NCBI RefSeq assembly: GCF_019320115.1
Contig: NC_089593.1
Coordinates: 15,590,789 to 15,654,788 of the forward strand
Source: Miscanthus floridulus
Taxonomy: Eukaryota; Streptophyta; Magnoliopsida; Poales; Poaceae
Direction of reading: 5' to 3'
Length of the DNA stretch: 64,000 bases
The notes under the pieces: model-generated
Database searches by the model: none
The model's input: the letters and a program-made list of their open reading frames with translations, nothing else
Told to the model about the DNA's origin: nothing
Part shown: in pieces, positions 1 to 11,321 of the stretch
Layout of the letters: each line of letters starts with the position of its first letter
Position numbering within the stretch: the first letter of the stretch is position 1
Translations under genes and position numbers: made by a program

Positions 1-695
1 TGTTCGCGCGGAGGTTCCGAGCTCGGCGATGGCGGATCCCGACGACCTTCGACTGCGGCTGTTGTGGCCTCTGCTGCGCTCGGCGAATGCAAAGAAGAAG
101 CGGGGAGGCAACAGGGGTGCACGCGGGGGGGGGGGGGCGCTCCCACGACGCCAGTCGTGGGTGGCGGTTGCTGCAGCGCCGGGCGTGGGCGGTTCCGAGC
201 CGCGCGGGGAAGAGGATGGCGCCGACAAGTGGGGCTCGGGCTTCAGCGGCTAGGGAGGAGCGTGGGCGACGGTTGCGGCCAGGCCATTCGGCTGGGCTAG
301 GCCGCGGTGCTGGGCCGAGCAAGGCGGGGAGGCGAGCTGGGCTGGGGCTGGTGCTAGGTTGCGATGCTGGGCCGCGGGGAAAGGAGAGAGGGCCAGCGGG
401 CCGAAATTCAAGAAGGAAGGGGAATAAAAGTGATTCTTCTCTTTTTTTCTTTTTCTACAATTTTCCAAAACCCTTTTTAAATTCAAATTTCAATTCTTTT
501 TTTGAAATCTTTAACAAATTCCAAGCATTCACAAAATGATATGCAGCAGCATGTATGCATCAAAAAGTTTCTAACCTTATTTTTAAATTTTAATTCCACA
601 AAATTTATTATTTCCCTATCTTTTAATGCACACACATTTGCTTAAATAAATCATATTTACTAATTTTAAATGAATGCAAATTTTAGGATGTTACA
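1..695 (+). repeat. 3' part of a Gypsy-type LTR (truncated by window start)
   Basis: The stretch goes from GC-rich (about 1-400) to very AT-rich (about 430-690) and ends in GGATGTTACA. Gypsy LTRs of grasses that open with TGTAACACCC, as at 51560 in this window, end in the matching inverted terminus GTTACA. The short ORFs in the GC-rich part look like composition effects, not genes. The beginning of the element is outside the window, so strand and family are inferred. Confidence 0.5.
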
Positions 696-1156
696 AGCAT
701 ATGCCCTCAAAGGCATATTTAACTTTCCCCAGCAGGAAATTGAATCGACGAGAAACTGACCAAAGTATGAGCTCCAAACTTCCTTCCCTCCCCTCCCCGC
801 CCCCATACCCCACGCCACCCTGGCAGTGGCTGGCAAGCACCAACTCCCACCTCTCTGCCACCACCCGCACATGCCCGCCGCTATCGGTCCCTCGCTCCAC
901 CACCACACATTCTGAGAGCCGTTGACATACGATGCGCCGTGAGGAGGGTCGCGGAGGCTCCGGCCGATAGCCATCCACGCCGATTCAGAGCGGGATGAGT
1001 GATGACTGCGTGCCTGTCTACGCCCCCATCGGCGTTGGTGCCGACGCTGGTGTGTTGGGCCTTCCGGTCGCTATTTGACCTGTTGTCCCCCTCGCTCTTC
1101 GCCAGCTCAAGGTGTGTCCTCCCCATCTCTCCCTCCCTCTCGGCTCCGCTCCCGCC
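696..1156 (+). other. No recognised gene; possibly leader of the LINE relic that follows
   Basis: No ORF of recognisable family on either strand. The last 150 bases are C/T-rich and run into an ATG with a good context at 1157, where LINE ORF1-like sequence begins, so part of this stretch may be a LINE 5' leader. Confidence 0.3.
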
Positions 1157-1507
1157 ATGGTGTTCCCTGAGCTTTCCTTCTCCCCTAGACTAAAGCTTCA
1201 GGAGGAAATCAGGCGTAAGCTGGGTGTCCCGGTCGCGTGCCCCTCGGTTGACCGTTCTTCCTTCTCCCTTATTGCTGCTTTTGGCTGCTGTAAGCTCCGG
1301 CTCTCGCCTGCCTCTGTTGGGGTTCTCCTCCATGTTGCAATCGGTGGCTCTACGGCCCACTTTAATGTCTCGCAGCTTGGTGAACGACGTTCAAGTTTCT
1401 TGTCTCTGTGAAACCTGTGGGATTGCTTGTGGTCAGCCTTTGTTCTTTTTAGCTGTGACTCCTTCAACGTCACCTTCTTTCTTTGGGGCAATGGTGGCCC
1501 AAACTAG
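1157..1507 (+). pseudogene. LINE ORF1 relic, N-terminal half (DUF4283-like region)
   Basis: From the ATG at 1157 the frame reads through FSLIAAFG, then CCKLRLSPASVGVLL, then IGGSTAHFNVSQLGER. After one frameshift near 1440 it continues as FSCDSFNVTFFLWGNGGPN and a stop (1505-1507). The blocks 'LxAxFGxCxxRL..SVGxLL', 'IGGSxAxFxVxxL' and 'FxLWGNGGPNW' are what I know from DUF4283-type ORF1 proteins of grass LINEs. Such a protein would bind the element's own RNA. The text stops just after GGPN, and what looks like the next part of the same protein appears 25.5 kb away at 27009. An old, broken copy; the family call is by motif only. Confidence 0.6.
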
Positions 1508-1751
1508 CGGCTAGCGAGTTTTTGTATTCATGCACGCACAGCCGCAGCGGCTCGGGAATTCCATGGCTCTATTGGATTGGATTGGATGGAAAATTCCTTT
1601 TCATCTAAGTGGAAGGATCCTATTTTTTTTACTAGGAATTCCGCTCCCTCGAAACATTTTTCTTTGGGGAAAACCAAAATAAAAGGAGAATGAAAGAATT
1701 CTTCTTATTCCATAAGAAAATAAAGGAACCCTAGAATTCTATTTGCATAAG
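1508..1751. other. Probable nuclear plastid DNA (NUPT), left half; A's insertion site
   Basis: AT-rich non-coding DNA lying between the LINE relic and Copia element A. It ends in ATAAG (1747-1751), the target duplication of A, and the same ATAAG at 26520-26524 joins DNA that runs into the 3' end of plastid psbJ. So this half is inferred to come from the petA-psbJ spacer of the plastid genome. No gene is visible inside it and the left boundary (about 1508-1560) is uncertain. Confidence 0.45.
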
Positions 1752-2666
1752 TGAAAGGTCCTAATATGGCTAGAGAAGGGTGAATAGCCAATTTAAAAAC
1801 ACTACAAAGCACTAGAGCAATTGATTAGTACAACAAACGGCGTAATGCAATTTTACTCTAGCTCTACAGGGGTTGCAAGCCACCCATCCCAACAATTCTA
1901 GTTGCTATGATCACAAGGCATACACACGAGCTAAGTCACTACTCACTAAGCTAGTGTGCTCTCAAAGACTAACTAAACAGCCACACTAACCAAACTAACA
2001 AGCTCTCAAAAGACTAACTACACTAAAGAGCTTGGCAACTAGTTTGCAAGAAATATAAAGGAGTGAGTAGATTGATTATACCGCCTTGTCGAGGAATAAA
2101 CCAAACATAATATGAAGTCAATCCAATCACTGGGAGAATTCCAATCACACAAGGGACACAAGATTTTTCTCCCGAGTTCACGTGCTTGTGTCGGCACGTT
2201 AGTCCCCATTGTCTCGACTAACACTTGGTGGTTCAGTGGCTAATAGGTGTTGCACGAATCTCGTCGAACAAATGGACACCGCAAGAACCTACCCACAAGT
2301 GAGGTAGTTCAATGACACGCGCAATCCAATAGAGTACATTTTGGATCTTCACCGGGAGAAGGTCAAGAACCCGCACAAGCAACCGATCGAGGCTGGCGAC
2401 AATTAGTAACTCCGCTCAACGATCCTCCAATCACCGGGCCATCTAGGTGTTAGCAAACACCAAGAGTAACAAACTCACAACCAGCCCAAATCACCCAACT
2501 AGTGCACAAGATGATGCAACTCAATGCAATGCACTAGAGGCTCATCAATCTCACTCAAATGATGAAATCAAGTGTGCAAGTGACTGGATTGTGTTTGCTC
2601 AGGTCCCGAAGGGTGTGCACAAGTGTAAGAGGTGCCAAGAGAGTGGCCAAGGCCAGCCATACCCTC

Positions 2667-2674
2667 TATTTATA
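2667..2674 (-). promoter_or_regulatory. TATA box of A's LTR
   Basis: TATAAATA on the minus strand, just downstream (in element sense) of the GC-rich motif block at 2747-3005. It marks the U3/R part of the LTR. Confidence 0.55.
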
Positions 2675-2746
2675 GCCACACAAGCAAATAGAGTCGTTGA
2701 CCCTTTGGAGATACTGTCTACGAGGTCACCGAACAAGGCTCCCAGT

Positions 2747-3005
2747 GGCACCGCCCTAGGGATGGCGGTGACCATCCCAGTCAAGTCCCCAAAAACGGAG
2801 TCTCTGGGGAAAGTGGCGGTGCACCGCCGCACCCATGGCGGTGCCCCCCTTTGCTATTGCTGCTCTTAGGTGGAATAGGGCGGTGCACCGCCGTCACCAT
2901 GGCGGTGACCCCATCACCCCAACTCCAGTTAGCCACCCTCAGGAGAAAAGAGGTGGTGGCACCAAACATCCTACGATGGTACACCACCGTGCCAATGCCG
3001 GTGCC
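2747..3005 (-). repeat. Paired GGCGGTGCACCGCC-type motifs in U3 of A
   Basis: The near-palindrome GGCGGTGCACCGCC and its half GGCGGTG recur in pairs. GGCGGT occurs at 2815 and 2837, and again at 2879 and 2901; degenerate forms lie at 2975 and 2997. All three pairs are exactly 22 bp apart. The block lies just upstream of the TATA box in element orientation. The right LTR has a rearranged, longer version at about 25470-25970. Confidence 0.7.
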
Positions 3006-3580
3006 CCAGCCCTAACTCCCATTCTCAGCCACTAGCTCTCTGAGTTGCAAATTTTTTCGCGATTCGATCCACAGCAACTCGAGCTCCTTTCCTCAAGCGA
3101 TGCTAACTGTTAAAGTGTTTTATCAAAACATGTTAGAGCCAAGTTAGCATTTCTCAAAAACATTTTCAATAAATATTTTCGCTTGCTCTCCGATGTGCAC
3201 TAGGCCTAAATACAATGCATGAAATCCAACACCTAGTGGCACTAGATGACCGAATTGTCTAGTAGAGAACCTCTCTTAATAGTACGGTCATCTATCCTAA
3301 ATATGATCACACTCTCTATAGTGTCTTGATCACCGAAACAAAACCCCTATTTATACCTTTGCCTTGATCTCCATAGGGTTTTATTTTTTTCTTCTTTTCC
3401 AAGTTGAGCACTTGATCATCACCACATGTGGCCATCTCATCATTTCATGTGATCATCACCATCTCACGAGTGCCACCATGCTTCACACTTGGATTGCACC
3501 AACCTAGCTCATATCACAACTCATGACAAAGGTTAGTGCATAGGTTTCATTAATTATCCAAAACTAATCTAAGGCTTTCA

Positions 3581-4669
3581 ATCTTTTCCTTTTTGGTAAT
3601 TGATGACAATCTTTTCGTAAAGATATTTAATATTTTTTTTGATTCATGTTGTTTGCCCAAGCATTTTACCATGTGTAAAGAATATGGACAAGTTTTATAA
3701 ACCTGAATTGGTAGCATTAGCTTTTCCTACATATGTGCTAAGAGTTTGGATTCGAAAGCTTGCACATATGCATGGATTTAGAAGTGTGGGAAAGTAATGT
3801 CTACCAAATAATGCTAAGGTGTAAAGAAAAGACCTTTGAAGCGTGATACCAATTGGAGTTGCTATTTGAACACCATCCTTAGCACCATAGTTAGTTAGAT
3901 AGCACTTGCAAAACACAAACACTAGATACCTCGTGTGATCAACATTATAAACAAGACTCTAGTAACACCTGTAAAATATGCAAGACACATCTAACTATCA
4001 TCCTATGCATGCTAGTTTTTCATTTTACCAATCATTTTCTATAATCTAGCATACACCACACAAGCATGGATATGGAATTTAAAAACATATGCCATACAAG
4101 CAAACATATGTAATGCATATACAAATGCAATATGCAAGTTTATGAGCTTGCTCCCCCTACTTGTGTGCTTTAAATTTTAATTGATCGCCTTGTTTTGTCA
4201 TTTCATTTGTTTGCTCCTCCTATCTTACTATCTTTGTGAATTAGTTCTCCCCCTTTGGCATCAAATACCACAAAAGGTGAGCGCAAATTTTAGATAGGTT
4301 AGGGTGAAACCATGTTAAGTGAGGATCATTTTTTCAAATTTGATTCAATCTAGATCACTTGTAAAAGATATTTAATTCAGTTTGATCTAAGGACAAGCTT
4401 CTTCACACCTCATTTCAAGGGTTATCTTGACCATGTTGAGTTAAATATTTATAGCCTATTTTTTAGATTACACACTAGGTTCACAAGCCCACAAACATGT
4501 CATATACTACCACTAGATCATTTTTAGCATAGAAGCAATAGTGGTACCATATAATCATTAAATTTATTTACCTTTCATGAATAAGCCTAAGACATGTGAG
4601 GAATGACTAGATACACTAAACAAGTCCTTAGCAAAGAATGAATGACATGTCAATCAATTTTATCTTGCT
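3581..4669 (-). other. 3' non-coding part of element A
   Basis: AT-rich stretch between the end of pol and the 3' LTR; SIRE-type elements usually have a long region here. T-rich and CCCC-rich tracts such as CTCCCCCTTTGG (about 4250) are repeated. The right end matches, reversed, the last bases of the window after F's pol (63960-64000). No ORF of note. Confidence 0.6.
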
Positions 4670-5753
4670 TTGCTCGAAGGAGAGACATGTCATATATGGG
4701 GGCATCAACACATATTTGAGAAGTCAAGTATGTTTAATTCATTTCTTAGCTTGCAAAACCTCTTCTCATCAAGGCTTAGTGAATATATCAGCAAGTTGAT
4801 CATCGGTGCCCACAATCTAAATACAGATGTCCTATTTTTATTGATGATCTCTTATGAAGTGATAGCGGGTTGTTGGTGAGCTTTCTAATCATAGACATCT
4901 CAAACTCATTAGCGATCATTTTTTTAAACTCTTCACAAAACTCTTGATTGGTTGATCCAAATATGATGTCATCCACATATATTTACAACACAAACAAGTC
5001 TTTGCCAATCTTCTTGGTGCAGAGAGTGGTGTCAAACATTGCCCATAATGAATCCCTTAGAGAGTAGAAAATCCTTCAATCTCTCATATCATACTTTTGA
5101 TGCTTGCTTCAATCCATATAAAGCCTTTCTCAATTTATAGACACGGTTGGATTTCTTCTCATCTTTAAATCCGGGAGGTTACTCAACATACACAAGCTCA
5201 TTTATGTATCCATTGAGAAATGCATTTTTCACATCCATTTGGTACAACTTGATGCTGTGGGCACAAGCATAGGCTAACAAAATTCTAATTGCTTCCAATC
5301 TTGCAACTGGGACATATGTTTCTCCAAAGTCAAGACCTTCAATTTGAGTGTAACCTTGAGCCACTAATTTTACTTTGTTCCTTACAACTATCACATCTTG
5401 ATCTTGCTTGTTTTGAAAGACTCATTTAGTTCCAATCACATTATGATCCTTAGGCCTCTCAACTAACTCCCATACTTAATTCTTGTGAAGTTGTTTAGCT
5501 CTTCATGTATAACATTCACTCAATCAACATCCAACAAAACTTCATCTATCTTCTTTGGTTTAATGGATGACACAAATAAGAAATGTTTATAAAATAATGT
5601 CAATCTTGATCCTGTTTGCATACCTCTTGAAATATCACCAATTATAGAGTATAAAGAATGATCTCTTATAATATTAGTTGGTTAGAGCAGTTAAATTTAA
5701 TTGCTTATATTTAATTGATCATTTAGTTAAGACAATGTTCTAGCACTACGCTA
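4670..5753 (-). pseudogene. A: reverse transcriptase / RNase H remnant
   Basis: Minus-strand pol text corresponding to F 62400-63970. The clearest part is 5394-5179, with [34 protein letters not shown] and YQMDVKNAFLNGY, the N-terminal blocks of a Copia RT. Between about 4860 and 4870 the text jumps from the RT region to the RNase H end, so the middle (the YVDD block and most of RNase H) is deleted or reduced. Stops and A/T-ward substitutions are frequent; near 5680-5753 the text is so drifted that only alignment with F shows it is pol. Insertion B interrupts it at 5753/8177. Confidence 0.75.
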
Positions 5754-8176
5754 GCAACTCCCCTTCTCCAACATTCCATTGCAACAAATGTGTTGTGCGT
5801 TGCAGTCACTCCATAATTACCCACACCGCACCCCACCTGGCCACCCACGTCCATGCCGCCTCATCGTGGGGCTGTTTCCTCATTCCATAAAACCAGGCTC
5901 CCCTCATCCTCATCGTAACATAGGCCCGTTTGCTGGGAGAAATTCTAGAGCAATTTTCGGATGAAAATCGGGTTTAAGGGCAGTGAACGGGGCCAGAGAG
6001 GCGATTAGGTCTTCTCCTCCCATCGTCTCGTCTCCTTGGTGCGCCGCCGCCTTCTATCACAAGCCCCATCTTCACAAATGCTGTGACCTCCATTCCATTA
6101 CATCAGGTAGCGGAGAGGAGGTAATCTTGTGAGCAGAATACTTTATTATTTATAAGTCGGGAGCAGATCTGGATTCGGTTTCCAGCCATCAATATTGACT
6201 CTTGCAGCGATTTCTACAACTCAGGGAGCCGCAGAGAGAGGCAGAGGTGACGCTCGGATCCAAAGGTTGTCCCGGTCATCCCCTTGGATCGACGAATCCA
6301 TTCCCCTCCATCGCTGGATTCCTACCATGGTCAGCGGTTTTCTCCTCCTATCTTTACGTAATATCGTTTTGGTTAGTAATAATTGATTTGGATGGTTCCC
6401 AAATCCTAAATCCTGTTGACCCATAGATTGGTTTTTATTAATTTCGCCCATATTGGTTGTCTTTCATCCGTGACTCAGTTTTATTTAATAAAGCAGTCAC
6501 GCCGTCACGACTCAGGATGGCCTTGCAAAGGGGATCGATGTAGTGAGTTACTGACTGTTCGTCCATCAGTGTTGATACAGAGGGGCAACATAATATTTCC
6601 TTGCAATCCCTGAGGTCTGTTGATTCTTTGCAATCCCTGAGGTCTCTTGATTCTTTACTTCTTGATTCAATTATCAATTATTTGGCCTACATGTGAGTAT
6701 TCCTGTAGTTCTGGGCAGATCTTGAAATTTTTCCAGTGTGTGCAGATTATTTATATGTGAGTGGCAGTCCTGCGCCAATTGTAAGGAGTAGCAGACATGT
6801 GGCAACTGTATGGAGTAGCAGATCTATAGTAAAGGGCAAATTTTCAGTAAATGTTCTTACTTTTCGTGCAATTTTCTTTTGCCTTGATTAAATGAATCAA
6901 CAGTGAGATTGCTGATATAAATCTAATGGCATTTGCTTGCAATGTCAATTGTGCATCATGTTATGAAATTATCAATACCTAAAATTTGTAGTTGTTTAAT
7001 CAGACTTGTTAGTATACTTACTGTTAATTTATTTCTCATATATGTCCTTGAGTAATACACTTGTACTGTTAGACATCCTAGCAGAAACTATTGTAATTTC
7101 CAATTAGCATATGAGATTTGATATGAGAATCATTCTAGCAAATATGTTGCCTTTAGGGCTACGTATTTTTCATCTCAATTTTTGTAAGGACCATGTGAAT
7201 GTAGACATTCAGACTTTTATTGTTACTTCTTACCTCTCAAGTACCATATTCTGTTGAATGCTTAACTATTCTAGCCTTGACAGATCTCCAGTTAAGGATG
7301 GTGTGCATAATACATATTTGTTTGCTTTAATAGCAGAATTATAAACATATGGATAGCTGGGAACTACAGCTTGAATGACTCTTCTTTTAGAAGATCTGAC
7401 ATGAAGCGTTCATGGGGAACTCATCTGTTGTGGTAATTCTTTTTTTTTTACCAGAGTACAAATATTCTTATGCACTGATATGAATATATGATACAAAAGT
7501 TCACTGTCCATCTAGAATACGTGTATTCAAAGATGGCATCTGATGGCAGTTTCTTTACACAAAATGCACACATGTCACTTGCAGAAACTCAGATGGCCAA
7601 TTGCTGCAGCGCTCAATGGACGGATGGAAATAGCCATGAAGTCTCTAGATTGTTTCAATAAGATATGTAACACTATTGGAAAGGCCAGCATATCCAAAGT
7701 GATATGTTGTTGTACTATAGTGAGGCTGTGTACTAGGTGGATATTTGTAGCTTATTTGTAGATGTTTTCTGTATGTACCATATACACAATTTAGAGAATA
7801 AATAAAAATATATTCCCAGCACCTTCCGCGGTTGTCCATTTTTTAATACTCCTGCATTCTTGAACCAAAGCTATTGAAATTGTAAAAATACCGGTATAGT
7901 TGTGATAATTAATCAATATGAAAAGAATATTATAGTAAATATTGCAAATCCAAGCTGCAACGCATATAATTGTTGGTGGCAACTAAATATATGCGTTGGC
8001 AGCTAGCAACACATTTTTACACTAGTTACCAACGTATACGTACGTGTTCCAATAGACCCTTGCAACGTCATCTCTAGCAACGCATATCAAATGCGTTGGT
8101 ATACATGCTAGCAACACTTACTTGCATTTCTAGCAACACATATATGCGTTGCAAGAGGGGTGTTCCTCTTGTAGTG
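5754..8176. mobile_element. Non-autonomous CACTA-type element B inserted in A
   Basis: Starts CACTACGCTAGCAACTCCCC and ends, reversed, CACTACAAGAGGAACACCCC, the CACTA signature. Near both ends copies of GCAACGCATAT / ATGCGTTG recur in both orientations (5790-5810; 7960-8155), like CACTA subterminal repeats. Flanking triplets are TAG (5751-5753) and TAT (8177-8179), an imperfect 3-bp duplication. A's pol resumes on the other side, which confirms the borders. No transposase is present. The interior (about 5990-7760) has a GC-rich stretch followed by AT-rich, intron-like DNA, suggesting a captured piece of a host gene; I do not recognise the gene. Confidence 0.75.
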
Positions 8177-8564
8177 TATAGCCACTTGTTGTTGATCTTG
8201 CATTTTCTAATCACTTGTACTAGCTTGATATTGATCATGAAAGCTACTAACTTGCACATTTGAGTTAGAGAGCACTTGATTCTTGTCATCTTCAACATCA
8301 ATCACCTCTCTAGGCCTTATGTCACCAATATCCATGTTCTTCATTGCATTGATCAATTGAGTGCCTCTCACATCATCTAGATTCTTATCTTCCTCTTGGG
8401 AACCATTGGTTTCATCAAATTCCACATCATGAACCTCCTCAAGAGTACCACTAGCAAAATTTCAAACTCTACGAGCTTTGCTAGTAGTGGAGTAACCAAG
8501 TAAGAATCTTTCATCATATTTCTTCTCAAACTTGCTCAATCTAGTGTCTTTCTTTAATATGTAG
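8177..8564 (-). pseudogene. A: integrase C-terminus and link to RT
   Basis: Minus-strand text matching F 61905-62300: the 'EEVHDVEFDETNGSQ' region, then an acidic linker that reads MKNMDIGDIRPREV near 8340. It stops at solo LTR C (8565) and continues at 22555. The last five bases, TGTAG (8560-8564), are the left target duplication of C. Confidence 0.75.
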
Positions 8565-9281
8565 TGTCGGTACAGAAAGTAACCAACTAGTGAATATTTG
8601 TAGTTTTGCTGTACGTTGTGATCGGAGGTGGCCTAGCACTCAATGACACAGGATTTATACTGGTTCAGGCAATGTGCCCTACGTCCAGTCGGGGTCGGTC
8701 GAAGACTTTATTCCTGAGCCCAGGTGCTCGAAGTTTGCTGTGGGGTTACAAACGAGAAGGAGAAAGATGGGGTGTACAAGAGGCCCGATTGGCTCCGGTC
8801 GGAAGGGTCGAGAGCGACGGGGACTCCGCTATGAGCTGAGTGTTCAAGCATGTGCTTGAGGTCTGAACCTAGCGGTTCTGTGGTTGTGAGCTATTGGACT
8901 AATGAATCTAAAGGAACTGAGCTTGGATCGGTCCGTCCTCCTGTTGGAGGGAGTGCATCCCCTTTTATAGATGAAGGGGATGACTTTACATGTGAGAGGG
9001 AGAGGGTACGGATGTTTTTAAGTCTTGTTGTCCACGCCGATGAGGATTGGATAATGGTAGGCGCCCACAACACTATTGATGTCACTGTAGAATGTCAGGT
9101 GCACGTGGGAGGTTGCGCTATCTTCTTCAGGAAGGGTTGACGTCGGTACCTGCAAAATACTGCTGGATGCCTAGAGGCAAGTGATGAGTCTTACCACGTT
9201 TACCGGGTATGGTGAATCCCGACGCCTACAACACTATTGATGCCCAGAGGCATGTGAGGGGCTTTTTGCCATACGGGAGTT

Positions 9282-10513
9282 TGTAGGATCTACAGGAAGA
9301 CAAAGAAGGCCTAGAGAGAGGGGTGAATAGGCCTGTAACAATTTAACTCAAAACTCTGTTAGAACAGAGGGCGACACTGCCGGCCTTACAGGGCGGCACT
9401 GTCGCTCTATGAAAAATAATCTAACACAGTTGAGATTTAACAGAGATGAACCTGACCCCACTAGCTGCTTAATCCTGCAATGTAACTTCAAGATCCAGTT
9501 CGAAGACTGGATACCACAGAAACTTCACATAAATGTGAATCGAGCAACTAAACCCTAACAACAGCTAGCAATAAGATAAACAACAAGTATAGTAAAGATG
9601 AAGCACGCAAGACATAAGATTTATCCCGTGGTTCAGCTCACCACTAAGGTTTGCCTACGTCTACGTTGTTGAGAAAGCCACAAAAGGCTTGAGCTTGCCA
9701 CAAAGGCTTGCCTTACCCTCGTTCTCAAGTCAAGAGAGTGAACTCTTGAAGTCAGGGGTGATTTCTTAGCTTTCGAATGAGGTTACAAACCTCCTAAGGC
9801 TGCCACTCGAGTTGGCAAGCACAAGGACGACGCCTAGCCGGCTAGGAGCAAGCTCCAAGAGTAACAAACCCTAGAATCGCCGACCAAACGTGAACCAAAT
9901 ACTCTTAGACTTTGGGAATCAGTGGATCTTCTCTCCAATCGAGTTTTGCTGCCTTGTCTCTTAAGTTTTGATGGTTGAAATCAAGGATTAGCTTGAGAGA
10001 TGGAGGAGCAATAATGGAGGAGAGAGGTGAGCTTTAGTTCTGTCTGGTTTCGAGCAGAATGATTTAGTGGAGAAGATGACCGTTGTGGGCCGGGCCTGAA
10101 GGGTATAAATACCCCATGATCCCAACGGTCAGTTAAGGGCGGCACTGCCGCTCTTAATAGGGCAGCACTGCCGCCCTAGCCAAAACAGGTAATATGATAT
10201 CAAATTTGGCTGGCTGTTTTGACTAGGTGGGAGGATGTAAATCTATAAATTTGAGCATCTGATTCAACAATTGATCAACTATCCTAAAATCCCTCTTAAT
10301 AGTACGGCTTTCCCTAAACTCAAATTCAAAACATAAAAGAATTTAAACCTCCTTTGAGCTAGGTCTGGCCACCTTTTGTAATTAGGACATCTGCAACCTG
10401 TTTATCATCCTTATTCTTTGATTCCCTGCTTATCATCTTGATAAATCTCATTAGTCCTCTAATTTTGTGGTCATCAATACCAAAACCCACAATAGGGCTT
10501 GATTGCACTTACA
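9282..10513 (-). repeat. 3' LTR of D
   Basis: TGTAGGATC...CACTTACA; matches the right LTR along its whole length. Directly inside it (10514-10535) the minus strand is purine-rich (ATGGGGAGAT), a good polypurine tract. Contains two pairs of the GGCGGCACTGCCGCC motif (about 9370-9405 and 10138-10177). Confidence 0.9.
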
Positions 10514-11321
10514 ATCTCCCCATTTTTGGTAATTGATGATAACCCAATTAGAGCTTACACATGATATGAAATCTAAACTGAGATTTTCGAACCATGGGTG
10601 TAGGAGCGTCCCCCTAAATATGTGAATAGAGATTTGAATTCACAATTTGGCATGAAAGGCCACAATTCATATTTTAGGTGTGATAGGAACCTCCCCCTAC
10701 ATCTATGCCTGCTGTGGGGTGCTGAACAAAGTGTCATAGGAATAAACTTGATGCACATGACAGGTTTTATCAGTTCAAGCACATAAGATCCTGGCTGATA
10801 CAGCATAGGGCGGCACTGCCGGCCCCAGAGGACAGCACTGCCATCCTGACTATATTAGTCAGGTAGCAATCAATTTTCTATAACATATCATGTGAATATA
10901 AAACAATCTAAAATCATAATATGACAAGCTAAAACAGTAACCATGAATACATGTCCATATCTGAAGCAAATTAAGTCACAAAGTAGCATAATTTTATAAA
11001 ATAGAGTTTTGAGCGACTCTCAAACTCACAACCTAACTACTCTCATCGGATCAGAACATCAAGCACAACAGCGAATATGGCGTCGAAAAACTGTTTGACC
11101 CCTCTAATTTTCTCCCCCTTTGGGATCAAGTACCAAAAAGAGAAGAAAAAGAAGAGAGATCACTCATCACTGTCGGAGTCAACGCAGGCACGTCCAGCGA
11201 TGTGGGTGTGTGAAGTGAAGTGTGCTGAATGTCGTGGAGGTGCTGCCCCAGCTGAAGTAGAAGTCCCTGGCTGATCCGTCGAAGGATGCGGTCTCCTGGA
11301 ATATGTGCGAAACAAAGCTGC
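10514..11321 (-). other. 3' non-coding part of D
   Basis: No ORF of note. Includes a motif pair at 10808-10846 and, around 11110, the CTCCCCCTTTGGGATCAA tract that also occurs in element A's 3' part (about 4250). Confidence 0.6.
10808..10846. repeat. Paired GGCGGCACTGCCG motif in D's 3' non-coding part
   Basis: Two near-palindromes with CACT centres at 10814 and 10836, 22 bp apart; the same arrangement as in D's LTRs. Confidence 0.7.

Larger units (their letters stand above)
1752..3580 (-). repeat. LTR of element A (left copy, 3' LTR in element orientation)
   Basis: Reads TGAAAGG...GCTTTCA, the TG/CA ends of this family; the same ends delimit the LTR of F at 56586-58635. About 1829 bp. It is shorter than the right copy (2043 bp) because the right copy has additional blocks in the GC-rich U3 part, around 25500-25570 and 25840-25970. 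Immediately inside (3581-3600) lies a purine-rich tract on the minus strand, as expected for a polypurine tract. Confidence 0.85.

Noticed and set aside
29..539. Several overlapping GC-rich ORFs on both strands
   Set aside because: They overlap in all frames, have low-complexity Arg/Gly/Ala content and lie in an LTR-like segment; composition effect.
5765..6677. Independent host gene at 5.8-6.7 kb
   Set aside because: It lies inside the CACTA borders of B, has no long frame, and its short ORFs overlap on both strands; at most a captured fragment.
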